This document shows, in pieces, positions 17,611 to 26,637 of a stretch of DNA of 64,000 nucleotides. Each line of letters begins with the position of its first letter. Within the stretch, counting starts at the first letter, position 1. The notes under the pieces were generated by a model, which was not told the origin of the DNA, searched no databases, and worked only from the letters and a program-made list of their open reading frames with translations. The DNA comes from Paenibacillus sp. FSL R10-2734. Its GTDB lineage: Bacteria > Bacillota > Bacilli > Paenibacillales > Paenibacillaceae. The DNA lies in assembly GCF_037963865.1 (NCBI RefSeq), contig NZ_CP150170.1:4154001-4218000 (forward strand), written 5' to 3'. The position numbers and the translations under genes were made by a program.

Positions 17611-17710
17611 AGCTACGGTAACTCCGGCTTCCTTTATAAACTCTGTAATCCCTTTATGTGCACCACTAATTATAGTGCTTTTCAGTGATGCTGCCTGACA
17701 CGACTAAGAA

Positions 17711-17740
17711 AAAAGCAGCTGATCATTTTGATCAGCTGCT
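17711..17740 (-). terminator. Terminator after the VOC gene
   Basis: AGCAGCTGATCA (17714-17725) pairs perfectly with TGATCAGCTGCT (17729-17740), loop TTT. The minus strand ends in TTTTTTC. The helix may also stop transcription from the TetR gene. Confidence 0.8.
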
Positions 17741-17802
17741 GACGTAAATTATTTATGGTAACTCTGAGACCCTTATAGTAATGGGGTGTTGGATGATTTG
17801 AT

Positions 17803-18180
17803 TTATTGTCCTTTTTCCATTATAGCAAAGTAATTCTTTTCATTATCTGCGAAGTTGAATACTCTTCCATTGGGAAGCTCTACAATTTCTCCAACTGTGA
17901 TATTGTTGTTCGTCAAATCACGATATAATTCATCGAATTTATCCGTGAAATACATTAATGAAGGTGTTCCTAGATTCATGTCAGGATTCATCTTAGCAAC
18001 GAACTCTTTATTATGTAAAACAATGCTAGTTGCTGCACCTTTAGGAGCAAGTTCGATAAATCTCATCGGGCCATTGGTTTCATCCAAAATCACCTCAAAC
18101 CCTAGCTTTTCTGTCCAGAAATCTTTGGATTCCTCTTGATTACTTACATACAACATAACTTGACCAATTTTATTAATCAT
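17803..18180 (-). CDS. VOC (glyoxalase/bleomycin-resistance-like) family protein
   Basis: A 125-residue protein with the two beta-alpha-beta-beta-beta repeats of the vicinal oxygen chelate fold: INKIGQVMLYVSNQEESKDFWTEKLGFEV at the start, and TPSLMYFTDKFDELYRDLTNNNITVGE ... RVFNFADNEKNYFAIME in the second half. Members bind a metal and act as dioxygenases, glyoxalases or drug-binding proteins; the metal ligands of glyoxalase I are not clearly kept here. AAGGAGTG lies 9 nt before the ATG. It stands alone between terminator and bioY, so its role is open. Confidence 0.85.
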   Translation of the reverse strand: MINKIGQVMLYVSNQEESKDFWTEKLGFEVILDETNGPMRFIELAPKGAATSIVLHNKEFVAKMNPDMNLGTPSLMYFTDKFDELYRDLTNNNITVGEIVELPNGRVFNFADNEKNYFAIMEKGQ

Positions 18181-18332
18181 AATTGATACACTCCTTAGTT
18201 GGCGTTTAGCGTAAATGGCTAGTATTTCTTGAACGATTAAGGGAAGAACGCTCCTATTCTCTTATTATTTACTCCCTTTTCATACATTAATCTAAATTTT
18301 AAAGTAATGAAAGTAAATTGGCATGGATTTCA

Positions 18333-18884
18333 TCAAATCTGTGCTTTTTCTTCGATAGGGCTGATTGCTCTAAGCTGCATTGTTATGACAGCTGCAATAG
18401 CGGCTTTGATGATGTCTCCTGGAAGAAAGGCCAATGAACCGACAATACCTGCCCAAATCGATGTATTTGTTATCAATGCCATGATGGGTGCACCTATCAG
18501 ATTCACTAGGATTACGCCAAAGATTAGGTTGACTGCTATCAGCTTCCAAGTTCGAACCTTCAGCCAAATTTTTTCGGTATACCAGCCAATGAGGCCGGCC
18601 GCGATCGGAAAGCTAAGTATGTACCCTGCAGAAGGTCCAACGAGCACCGCGATTCCGCCGCGACCGCCGGTCAGTACAGGCAGGCCAATAGCTACGAGAA
18701 TAATAAAAATGACTAGACTGAGGAAGCCCATCCGTTTCCCTAGAAAACATCCAGCCAACATGACGCCGAGCGTCTGCGCAGTGATCGGGACGGGGATAAA
18801 GCCGAGGGGTATAGGTGGAATCATGCCCAACACCGCGATGAGAGCTGCAAATAATGCAGCATAAATAAGTTCTTTTGTCTTCAA
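18333..18884 (-). CDS. bioY: Biotin transporter substrate-binding subunit BioY
   Basis: A 183-residue membrane protein with six predicted helices. Signature BioY segments are present: PIPLGFIPVPITAQTLGVMLAGCFLGKRMGF, VLTGGRGGIAVLVGPSAGYI, and LPGDIIKAAIAAVI. BioY is the S component of ECF-type biotin importers and can use the shared EcfAAT module encoded elsewhere. The start is taken as TTG at 18884 because GGAGGTCA lies 5 nt upstream; the longer frame opens on an ATG inside unrelated sequence. It diverges from birA across a BirA-type operator, so biotin should repress uptake. Confidence 0.93.
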   Translation of the reverse strand: MKTKELIYAALFAALIAVLGMIPPIPLGFIPVPITAQTLGVMLAGCFLGKRMGFLSLVIFIILVAIGLPVLTGGRGGIAVLVGPSAGYILSFPIAAGLIGWYTEKIWLKVRTWKLIAVNLIFGVILVNLIGAPIMALITNTSIWAGIVGSLAFLPGDIIKAAIAAVITMQLRAISPIEEKAQI

Positions 18885-18970
18885 AAAAATGACCTCCATT
18901 GAATAAAACATAATTGTATTCTGGGTAGCAAATACGTCCAGTAAGCTGAATTATAATGGAGGCACTCTCG

Positions 18971-19004
18971 ATTGTAAACTAAAATGTTATAACGGGTTTA
19001 CAAT
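18971..19004. promoter_or_regulatory. BirA operator
   Basis: ATTGTAAAC (18971-18979) and GTTTACAAT (18996-19004) form an inverted repeat separated by 16 bp. This matches the TTGTTAAC-spacer-GTTAACAA class of BirA sites in Bacilli with one base changed per arm. It lies in the bioY/birA divergent gap, 87 bp upstream of bioY. Confidence 0.8.
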
Positions 19005-19132
19005 TATATGAAATACCACGCTTGAGTTTTTCCTGTTGTTATATAGAATAAGAGTATTCAGTCGCAATCATTGAATATTAAAATATTCGAAGGGTTTTGG
19101 TCGGAGAGTTATACTTTTGGAGGTTTAAGTCC

Positions 19133-20110
19133 ATGACAGTTAAAGAGCATATTCTTGCCTTACTCGACAGTAATAAAGGTGAATATTTTTCCGGTGAGGA
19201 AATAGCCATACAGTTATCCGTCACGCGCAGCGCTGTCTGGAAAGCCATAAAATCGTTACAGAACGACGGTTATTCCATACAAGCTGTAACCAATAAAGGA
19301 TATTCTATGTCACCTCTGACGGATATCCTATCTGTTAGTGCAATTTCAAAGTACCTGGATACACAGGGTCAGAAGTTACGTGTTGAAGTGTTTAAGACAA
19401 TATCTTCTACGAACGAAGCCGTAAAAATCCTTGCCTCAAATGGCGAAGCTGAGGGTAAGGTGATCCTTTCGGAAGAACAGACAGCTGGCCGTGGGAGAAA
19501 GGGCAGAAAATTCTTTTCCCCACCGGGAACGGGTATTTATATGAGCATCCTACTGCGTCCAAAGCTGTCAGCATCAGAAGCCACTCTTCTGACTACTTGC
19601 GCTGCAGTCGCTGTTGCCCTGTCCATCGAAAGTGTATCCGGTAAAGACACGCAAATTAAATGGGTTAATGACGTTTTCATGGAAGGCAAAAAGGTGTGTG
19701 GAATCCTTACCGAAGCTTCTGTGTCACTGGAAAATGGCTGGCTAGATTATGCCGTTCTCGGTATTGGTATCAATGTAGCACTCCCGTCCGATGGTTTTCC
19801 TAACGATCTCTCCGATATTGCAACATCTGTAATTTCTGAAAGGAATCATTATGGTGATCTCCGCAACCGACTCGTAGCGGAAGTACTAAACAATTTCATG
19901 AGATTTTATGAGCATTTAACGGACAGATTGTTTCTTTCCGAATATAGAAAACGATTAATTTCACTTGGCGAACCCGTAACGGTGATGAAGGATAATAAAC
20001 AACGTAAGGCAACCGCCATTGATATCAATAACGACTGTCATCTGAAAGTCAGATATGAGAATGGTGACGAGGAATATCTTTCAAGTGGAGAAGTAAGCAT
20101 AAAAATTTAA
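19133..20110 (+). CDS. birA: Bifunctional biotin-protein ligase / biotin operon repressor BirA
   Basis: A 325-residue protein from the ATG at 19133, which has TTTTGGAGG 10 nt upstream. Residues 1-65 are a winged HTH (GEEIAIQLSVTRSAVWKAIKSLQNDGY). The central catalytic domain carries EQTAGRGRKGRKFFSPPGTGIYMSILLRP (biotin/AMP loop), IKWVNDVFMEGKKVCGILTE and VLGIGINV. The C-terminal SH3-like domain covers GEPVTVMKDNKQRKATAID to the end. It attaches biotin to carboxylase carrier domains and, loaded with biotinyl-AMP, represses biotin genes. The divergent bioY is its likely target. Confidence 0.95.
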   Translation: MTVKEHILALLDSNKGEYFSGEEIAIQLSVTRSAVWKAIKSLQNDGYSIQAVTNKGYSMSPLTDILSVSAISKYLDTQGQKLRVEVFKTISSTNEAVKILASNGEAEGKVILSEEQTAGRGRKGRKFFSPPGTGIYMSILLRPKLSASEATLLTTCAAVAVALSIESVSGKDTQIKWVNDVFMEGKKVCGILTEASVSLENGWLDYAVLGIGINVALPSDGFPNDLSDIATSVISERNHYGDLRNRLVAEVLNNFMRFYEHLTDRLFLSEYRKRLISLGEPVTVMKDNKQRKATAIDINNDCHLKVRYENGDEEYLSSGEVSIKI

Positions 20111-20170
20111 CTGGTAGGTACGCAAACTAAAACTATCATTTTACTGTTGGCTCATACCTGCATATTCAAC

Positions 20171-20208
20171 AACAAAAGCTGCCAAGCAATTGCTTAGCAG
20201 CTTTTGTT
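20171..20208. terminator. Bidirectional terminator between birA and the ABC ATPase gene
   Basis: AACAAAAGCTGC (20171-20182) pairs perfectly with GCAGCTTTTGTT (20197-20208). The loop holds an inner AAGCAATTGCTT palindrome. It lies between convergent genes; the A/T-rich stem base can serve as the T-tract on both strands. Confidence 0.75.
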
Positions 20209-20236
20209 GCTATAAACGATGGACTGGCAACCTAAC

Positions 20237-21016
20237 CTAGTTACCTGCAAGTGTAAGCCATTTGCGATTATGATGTTCCTGAACTTCAACGGGGGTATCA
20301 AAGAAATCGCTCAACACATCCGACTGCAAGCACTTTTCCGTCACATCCCCTTTGTAGATTTCACCGTTCTTTACCAATAGCGTATGTGTGAAACATGGCG
20401 TTATCTCTTCGATATGATGCGTTACATACAGCAAGGTTGGTCCGCCTGGTTGCTTTGTAATCTTCTCGATCATCTGCAGCAGCTGTTCTCGGGCAAAAAT
20501 ATCAAGTCCCGTGCATGGCTCATCAAGGATCAATAGGTCTGGATTGGCCATTAGTGCGCGTGCAATGAGGACCTTCTGCCGCTGTCCTTGTGACAAGGTA
20601 TCATATGTACGAGCGGCTAAGGAAGAGCAGTCTAGAAATTCCATCAACTCCTCGGCCTGCTTTTGATCTTCTTCGTTTGTCTTGTCATACAGACCGATGG
20701 TCGCGAATTTTCCGCTGAGGACGATGGTCAGTGCAGTCTGATGGCCGTACAGCTTTTGCTGCAAGGATGTGCTTACCCAACCGATTCGTTTACGTAGCTC
20801 CCTCAGATCCACATCGCCGAAGCGATGGTCCAGCACTTCGACTTGCCCCGTCGTCGGCCAGATATAGCCGTTCACAACGTTCAGCATCGTCGTTTTGCCT
20901 GATCCATTCAGACCAACGATACACCAGTGTTGTCCTTGCTTCACATCCCAATTCATGTCGCGTAAAATTATCGTGTTATCACGTTGCCAGGATACATTTT
21001 TGAGTGAAATAATCAT
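20237..21016 (-). CDS. ABC transporter ATP-binding protein, YlmA-like
   Basis: A 259-residue ABC ATPase. Walker A GLNGSGKT (~residues 35-42), Q-loop WVSTSLQQKL, signature LSQGQRQKV, Walker B DLLILDEPCTGLD, and switch histidine YVTHHIEE are all intact. Overall it resembles the orphan ATPase YlmA of Bacillus subtilis and the PhnC/ModF-like branch. No permease gene is adjacent, so its membrane partner, if any, is encoded elsewhere. It follows rph by 28 bp on the same strand and is almost certainly cotranscribed with it, which hints at an accessory role in antibiotic response, though this is inference. Confidence 0.88.
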   Translation of the reverse strand: MIISLKNVSWQRDNTIILRDMNWDVKQGQHWCIVGLNGSGKTTMLNVVNGYIWPTTGQVEVLDHRFGDVDLRELRKRIGWVSTSLQQKLYGHQTALTIVLSGKFATIGLYDKTNEEDQKQAEELMEFLDCSSLAARTYDTLSQGQRQKVLIARALMANPDLLILDEPCTGLDIFAREQLLQMIEKITKQPGGPTLLYVTHHIEEITPCFTHTLLVKNGEIYKGDVTEKCLQSDVLSDFFDTPVEVQEHHNRKWLTLAGN

Positions 21017-21044
21017 TTCCTCTTTTTCCCTCCTTATAAAGTTA

Positions 21045-23657
21045 TTACAATATTTCGATATACCCTTCTATTCCATTCACGCGAATTCGTTGCCCGTCTT
21101 TTATTCGCTTAGTAGCATTTTCCACTCCGACAACTGCTGGCAAGCCATATTCACGAGCGATAACGGCTCCATGGGTCATCAGTCCGCCAACTTCGGTGAC
21201 TAGACCTTTTATAGATACGAACAGTGTTGTCCAGCTAGGGTCAGTAAATGAGGTAACTAATATATCTCCAGCTTCCAGACTTGCCTCTTCCATGTTTAAA
21301 ATGACACGTGCTCGTCCTTCTATAACTCCAGAAGAAACAGCTAGACCTACGATTGCTCCGGATGGGAGATTTTCTCGTTTGTATTGACCTGTAATAATTT
21401 CACCATCAGACGTGATTACACGTGGCGGAGTTAGTTTTTCATATACTTTATATTCATCTTTTCGTTTACTGATGATTTGATAATCCAATTTATTTGTGCG
21501 TACGACTTCGTGTAGTTCTTCAAAAGCGAGATAGTATATATCTTCTTTTTCATGAATAACGCTAGCTTGTACGAGTTGTTCGGCTTCTTTCAGTAAAGCC
21601 TGCTTATAAACGAAGTAGCGATTAATCATGCCGTATTTTGGATATTCACGATAACCGATGAAATTCCGGATTAAACTAATCACTCGTTTTGTCTCTTTAG
21701 CTTTTAGTTCACCAGCCGGTAATTGCTTCAATCGATATAATAACTCATGTTCTTTTTCTAAAGCTTCCTGTCGCCCTTGCTCAAATTTCCGATTGCCAGC
21801 ATTAGGCTCAAAGTTTTTGATATTACTGAGAATCATGGGGACAAGTGTAATTGGTTTTTCACTCCAACGAGTTCTCGAAATATCGATTTCACCGGCACAT
21901 CTCATTCCGTATTTGTTGAGATAAGCGTAGATAGCGTCTTGAGTTTCCTGACCACCATCAAACTTAACCAGTTCATCCAAAAAATTATCATCTTGTACAT
22001 GTTGTAAATAATCAATGACTTCTGGATAAAGACGAATCGAATCTGCGACATCCAATAGCGCCAGACCCATTTCCGAAGTAATGTTGTTTGGTACAGATTG
22101 AGAAAGCGTATCTGCTGCGTTTTTTTCACCTAACCACTCGTACATTTTTTCATTGATCCATGACGAAGCGTTCATAGCAGTCATAAAAACCTTTGAACTT
22201 TGTGGGTCAAATAAGATCTTCTTTAATTCCTGGAGATCTTCGAGTATAAAATCAAATAAATCTGCACCTGATTTCGTTTGGATGTTTTGTTTTAATTCTT
22301 CTATCGATGTTTGACTCTTCTTAATCAAATCAGAAACGATTGCCGGATCGTTTTCGATTAGTGCTTGAAAACCTGCAGACGAACTACCCTTACTGCTATT
22401 ATCGGGAGTCAGGTCTTTTCTATCATCTGGTAACGATTTTATAAAATCTCGCTCTATTAGGGTCGTAAATGCGTCGTATATGAGCGGATCGGATTTTCCT
22501 AGGGTATTTAAGAAAGTTTCTCTTTGGACAGGTGAAGCCAGCATATGTGTGACATCAACAAACAATCTACCGCCCGCTGTACGCATGGGTGCAGGAGTCG
22601 TTAACAGGTAAAAAGACAATCCAAGTGGTTTCATGGGATCCGTCATCATTTGTTGATGTCCGACAGATACGTATACGTGATTGTCTTGATCATTCGCTTT
22701 AGGGATCGGATATAAAGTTGTTATTGGCCGACTCTGGACAATATAAAATGTATCATAAGCCAAACACCATTCGATATCTTGTGGGTAACCAAAATAAGCT
22801 TCGATCTGTCTTCCTATGCGTGCCAATTGTAAAATTTGTTGTTCCGAGAGTGTTTGTGTCTTTTGCTGATCGAGATCGATTGGCCGGGTCTCTGTGCCAC
22901 CTTCTTTTAGTCCATAGATAGCCAGTTTTTTGGTTGCGATTCTCTTATCGACGATTTCTTCATCCAGCACTTTATAACAATCGGCAGATACCAAACCAGA
23001 GACTAATGCTTCTCCAAGTCCAAAACTGGCATCGATAGATAGCAGCTTTCGGTTTGAAGAAATTGGATCGGCGGTAAATAGAATTCCTGAGGCTTGTGGG
23101 AAAACCATCTTTTGAATGATAACTGATAAATAAACCTGACTGTGATCAAATCCATTTTGTATACGATAAATGACCGCGCGATCTGTAAAAAGGGAGGCCC
23201 AACATTTGGTGATATGCTGCAAGATGGCATCGACGCCCATGATATTTAAATAGGTGTCTTGTTGGCCAGCAAAAGAGGCATGCGGTAAATCCTCAGCAGT
23301 TGCACTAGAACGCACTGCATAAGCATGTTCTTCACCTAGCTGGGAGAGATAGGAAGTAACTGACGACACAACATCTGATGGGATTTCTACCTCCATAAGG
23401 AGTTGTCGAAGATTCCTGCTAATTTCACCAATTTGATCTCGATCTTCTACTTTAAGCATAGCTAGTTGATCCAGTAAAGAATGATACATTTCATTCTGTT
23501 CGATGACTTTTTGATAGCCCACTGTTGTAACACAAAATCCTTCAGGTACTTGTATTCCTTCGATGTTTGATAATTCTCCTAAATTCAAACCTTTTCCGCC
23601 AACGAGCAAAAGCTGCGTTTTTTCAATCTCCTGAAAACCGAGAACCAATGAACTCAT
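21045..23657 (-). CDS. rph: Rifampin phosphotransferase (PEP-synthase-like)
   Basis: An 870-residue protein, the usual Rph length. Residues 1-320 are the ATP-grasp domain (GGKGLNLGEL, YAVRSSATAEDLPHASFAGQQDTYLN, IEWCLAYDTFYIVQSRPITTLYP). Residues ~325-760 form the rifampin-binding helical domain. The C-terminal swivelling phosphohistidine domain contains GGLMTHGAVIAREYGLPAVVG with catalytic H829. Rph transfers the ATP beta-phosphate to the C21 hydroxyl of rifamycins. PEP synthase itself lacks the long central domain, which supports the Rph call. AGGAGCG precedes the ATG. The actinomycete rifampin-associated element was not seen upstream. Confidence 0.9.
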   Translation of the reverse strand: MSSLVLGFQEIEKTQLLLVGGKGLNLGELSNIEGIQVPEGFCVTTVGYQKVIEQNEMYHSLLDQLAMLKVEDRDQIGEISRNLRQLLMEVEIPSDVVSSVTSYLSQLGEEHAYAVRSSATAEDLPHASFAGQQDTYLNIMGVDAILQHITKCWASLFTDRAVIYRIQNGFDHSQVYLSVIIQKMVFPQASGILFTADPISSNRKLLSIDASFGLGEALVSGLVSADCYKVLDEEIVDKRIATKKLAIYGLKEGGTETRPIDLDQQKTQTLSEQQILQLARIGRQIEAYFGYPQDIEWCLAYDTFYIVQSRPITTLYPIPKANDQDNHVYVSVGHQQMMTDPMKPLGLSFYLLTTPAPMRTAGGRLFVDVTHMLASPVQRETFLNTLGKSDPLIYDAFTTLIERDFIKSLPDDRKDLTPDNSSKGSSSAGFQALIENDPAIVSDLIKKSQTSIEELKQNIQTKSGADLFDFILEDLQELKKILFDPQSSKVFMTAMNASSWINEKMYEWLGEKNAADTLSQSVPNNITSEMGLALLDVADSIRLYPEVIDYLQHVQDDNFLDELVKFDGGQETQDAIYAYLNKYGMRCAGEIDISRTRWSEKPITLVPMILSNIKNFEPNAGNRKFEQGRQEALEKEHELLYRLKQLPAGELKAKETKRVISLIRNFIGYREYPKYGMINRYFVYKQALLKEAEQLVQASVIHEKEDIYYLAFEELHEVVRTNKLDYQIISKRKDEYKVYEKLTPPRVITSDGEIITGQYKRENLPSGAIVGLAVSSGVIEGRARVILNMEEASLEAGDILVTSFTDPSWTTLFVSIKGLVTEVGGLMTHGAVIAREYGLPAVVGVENATKRIKDGQRIRVNGIEGYIEIL

Positions 23658-23693
23658 ACAATATCGCTCCTAACCATTGAAATGAGAAAAAAT

Positions 23694-23844
23694 TTGACAA
23701 GAGTTTAGCTGCGTGGTATATTAATAATATAAGATGCATCAACTATGTCTATTTAACTTTTTATAGTCGTGAACCGATTATATCATCGTGTGTTTTTATA
23801 TGCAATATAAAAGAACCTGAGAAACTACTCAGGTTCTTTTTTTT
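23694..23844 (+). ncRNA. Candidate small RNA upstream of rph (promoter plus terminator)
   Basis: A consensus sigma-A promoter on the plus strand: TTGACA (23694-23699), 17-bp spacer, TATATT (23717-23722). About 90 bp beyond the expected start point lies an intrinsic terminator: AAAGAACCTGAG / CTCAGGTTCTTT (23810-23839) with eight T (23837-23844). There is no open reading frame of note between. Transcript would be about 115 nt and antisense in orientation to rph and the GH85 gene. The stem also serves as the likely end of the GH85 transcript on the minus strand (TTTTATAT). Confidence 0.4.
23810..23844. terminator. Strong intrinsic terminator downstream of the GH85 gene
   Basis: A perfect 12-bp stem with a six-base loop (AAACTA). 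Eight T follow on the plus strand and TTTTATAT on the minus strand. The GH85 stop codon is 13 bp away. Confidence 0.85.
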
Positions 23845-23856
23845 GTTCAAACTAAA

Positions 23857-26508
23857 CTACAACCCATAGACTTCAAACTCATAGATTCGCGCTGCTGTAT
23901 CGGCACCTTGCGTGGGCTTAAGAGTTATTAATTTTACATAACGAGCTTTCACCAACGCAATCGCGTCTGTCGACTCTGCTTCCGAATTTCCTTTCACGTT
24001 TGCGACATCCGTCCAGTTCGTTCCGTCACTGCTCACCTGAATGGTATAATCGCTGGTATTAAACCCGGACCATTCTCCTCCGCTCTGAGCATGCTTGATG
24101 ATAAAAGTGCTGATTTGATGCTCGGCACCGAGATCGACTTGAAGCCAATGCGGCAGATTACCAAGTGCACACCATTTGCTGTTATCCGTCACTTTACCGT
24201 CTACGGCGTTTGCTGCTCCTTCTTTTTCACCACATGCCTGATCGGCTGTTGCAGTTTTGCCAAGTGCTAAATTCTTCACCGCACCAGCTTCCTTGCTTAC
24301 TGTGATGAGCGCCTTTTTCGTAATTGTGTCTTGACCAGAACTGTTGGTTGCAGTCAGTGTCACGCTATATACGCCTTCCTGTTTGAACGCTACAATCGGG
24401 TTCTTCGATGTGCTGACAGCAGGGCTTCCGCTTTCGAAATTCCATGACCATTCTTCCGTCACTTCGGTCGACAGGTCAGTGAAGTTTACGCTCTCACCTG
24501 GAGACACCAAGGTCCGATCAGCCTTGAATTCCGCAATTGGCTTCGGATAAGCCGGCCAACTGATCTTCACGCTGGAGGCCTGACCTTGATCGTATCTTCC
24601 ATTGATTGCAACAACCTTCAATGCTGTAACCATTTCCTTGTCTATTCTTCGCATCTCAGGAACGTAAAATACATGATTTGGCGTTGCACCCAAGAGTACC
24701 TCACTGCCATCTGGCAGAACACGATAGATTTCGTATTGCTTCACCTGCTCGTCAAGCTGTTTCCACTCCATTCTAGCATCTCCATAAATTCCATCGCGGA
24801 AATCGGATTGAGTGACCTTCAGTTCGCGAACCGCCGGCAGCGGTTTAATCGGGTCGTTGACATTTTGGATGGAGAACTGACCAATTTGAATGGAATAATT
24901 ACTAATCGTATCCTTAGTATCAAAATACAGTGACAACGCTACGATTCGTTTCCCTTTGTAAGGGGTCAAATTCAACGTTTCGGTAGTCCAGCCTGGCGCT
25001 GTCTTATCCTTCACGTTTAGGAAGACAAATTGGTCGGGTTGGTCTGCGAAAGCAAGTCCTACCTTCAGGCTTGGCTTATTCAGTGTTTTATAAGTAACCG
25101 ACAGCTTTGTACTCGCTTCGATCTTAAGGTCTGTTTTGTAGAGCTTCAGATGTGTCGCATTGTTATGACTCAAATCACCTGAGACCTTCAGCGAGCTGCC
25201 GCCGTAATACGCATCGGACCAATCGAGCTCCGGAGTAAGAGCTGTTCCTTTGCTGTCGGCGATCCAGCGCCATGTTGGTAGGATATCCTGTAGGCTCCGG
25301 TTGTTCCATCCTTTATCCCGCACCTGCTTCCCTCGGACATAATAATTCTGTCCACTTCCTGTATTGAAGTTGGTGATGAAAGGCAGCTTATTTACAGGGG
25401 ATGATTCTACCACATCGTTCGCGATTCCTTTCCAGGACTGATCGCTCACGGTGTTACTAGGATTCCCGTTTGGCCCCACCCAGAATTTGTTCTCACGTAC
25501 GAAGAAATCCTCCATACTCTCTGCGCTGTTAAAAGCCCAGTCTGGGCGGTAAATACCAAGAGAAGTGACTGCAGGTTGACCTTCTGGAAATAGCAGATTC
25601 CATTTCACTTTCGTATCGTAGCCCTTGGCTTCAACGTCGATGCCTGCATACAAGTCATACTGACTTCTGCCTAAGCTGTTGGCCTTCTCCGCTGAGCTCT
25701 TAAGTTCTTTCCACCAGAAGTTCAGGAACATATTGTCTGATACTTGCTTCTTATTGTCTTGCAGGAACATTGCATTCTTGTCATTTAGTGCATTTTGCCA
25801 ACTGATACTGCCTTCATTGGTCATGGAGTCGTACCATACGATTTGCATAGATGCAGATTTATGCGATTCTAGATAACTTAGAAAAGCTTTCATTTGCTGT
25901 GCGTCAGCTGGTGTTCCACCCTCAGTCTCCTGGTTAATGAACCAACCATCAAATCCGTAGTAATTCGCAACCTGGATCAGCTTATCTGCGGCAGGAAAGG
26001 AGCCATCGCTGTTCTGCTGAAGCATTTGCTTCACCCATTCATATTTCCCTCCATACACGGTTGGCGGGAAGAACACCGTTCCGATAATCGGCACGCCATT
26101 CTTATGAGCCGCGTCGATCGTATCAGCGCTTGGCGGTACGATGATCCCTTCACCGGCAGATCCGGCCCAATAGACCAGCTTGTCAACATACTGCCAATAA
26201 CTAAACGTGTTAGCTCCAAATTTGTCCGAACCCTGTGATGGCACACCACTTGTTCCCGAGTTCAGTGCTGATAAAGCCATGACTTTCGGCGCTTTTGTCG
26301 CATGAGCGTTGACTCCATCAGTCACAAAGCGGTCTTGTAGTGGGATCGTGCTCCGGTTGAATGCCGCATCCGGGTCGGATGCCGGACTCCACTGAAGTAA
26401 TTGCTCTGGAAACCAGTAGGATGAATAAGGCTGTTTAGCGAACGCAGTTGTGGATAATGCTGCGCACATCACAATTAAGAATATAAAACCTGCACCAATC
26501 TTTTTCAT
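23857..26508 (-). CDS. Secreted endo-beta-N-acetylglucosaminidase, GH85, with PKD and CBM32 domains
   Basis: An 883-residue exported enzyme. The ATG at 26508 follows GGAGGAG and opens a signal peptide (MKKIGAGFIFLIVMCAALST, cleavage after AFA). The GH85 barrel spans ~40-390: YWQYVDKLVYWAGS, and the catalytic DGWFINQETEG with N192 and E194 as the Asn/Glu pair known from Endo-A and Endo-D. A beta-sandwich follows, then a linker, a PKD domain (~650-735, EEWSWNFESGSP) and a C-terminal F5/8-type CBM32 (LALGKTATADQ ... WLQVDLG). GH85 enzymes cut the GlcNAc-GlcNAc core of high-mannose or complex N-glycans. It stands as a single gene with a cre-like site upstream. Confidence 0.9.
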   Translation of the reverse strand: MKKIGAGFIFLIVMCAALSTTAFAKQPYSSYWFPEQLLQWSPASDPDAAFNRSTIPLQDRFVTDGVNAHATKAPKVMALSALNSGTSGVPSQGSDKFGANTFSYWQYVDKLVYWAGSAGEGIIVPPSADTIDAAHKNGVPIIGTVFFPPTVYGGKYEWVKQMLQQNSDGSFPAADKLIQVANYYGFDGWFINQETEGGTPADAQQMKAFLSYLESHKSASMQIVWYDSMTNEGSISWQNALNDKNAMFLQDNKKQVSDNMFLNFWWKELKSSAEKANSLGRSQYDLYAGIDVEAKGYDTKVKWNLLFPEGQPAVTSLGIYRPDWAFNSAESMEDFFVRENKFWVGPNGNPSNTVSDQSWKGIANDVVESSPVNKLPFITNFNTGSGQNYYVRGKQVRDKGWNNRSLQDILPTWRWIADSKGTALTPELDWSDAYYGGSSLKVSGDLSHNNATHLKLYKTDLKIEASTKLSVTYKTLNKPSLKVGLAFADQPDQFVFLNVKDKTAPGWTTETLNLTPYKGKRIVALSLYFDTKDTISNYSIQIGQFSIQNVNDPIKPLPAVRELKVTQSDFRDGIYGDARMEWKQLDEQVKQYEIYRVLPDGSEVLLGATPNHVFYVPEMRRIDKEMVTALKVVAINGRYDQGQASSVKISWPAYPKPIAEFKADRTLVSPGESVNFTDLSTEVTEEWSWNFESGSPAVSTSKNPIVAFKQEGVYSVTLTATNSSGQDTITKKALITVSKEAGAVKNLALGKTATADQACGEKEGAANAVDGKVTDNSKWCALGNLPHWLQVDLGAEHQISTFIIKHAQSGGEWSGFNTSDYTIQVSSDGTNWTDVANVKGNSEAESTDAIALVKARYVKLITLKPTQGADTAARIYEFEVYGL

Positions 26509-26536
26509 ACCATACTCCTCCAATCGATAGATTTTA

Positions 26537-26550
26537 TGATTGCGCTTACA
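26537..26550. promoter_or_regulatory. Possible cre (CcpA) site upstream of the GH85 gene
   Basis: TGATTGCGCTTACA matches 8 of 10 defined positions of the cre consensus TGNAANCGNTTNCA and sits 29 bp before the start codon. Confidence 0.4.
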
Positions 26551-26637
26551 TTCTATCAAGTTGGACAACGCTGTAGATAGTGGATTAATGACAAGTCCAG
26601 GTGCAATTATTACAGATTGTAAGCTTGAAGCTTGTTG

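Noticed and set aside
18307..18864. 185-codon plus-strand frame opposite bioY
   Set aside because: It is antisense to the well-supported BioY protein and its composition follows from the complementary codons; no ribosome site.
23658..23760. Rifampin-associated element upstream of rph
   Set aside because: The inverted GGGGCTTGC-type repeat known from actinomycetes is not present.
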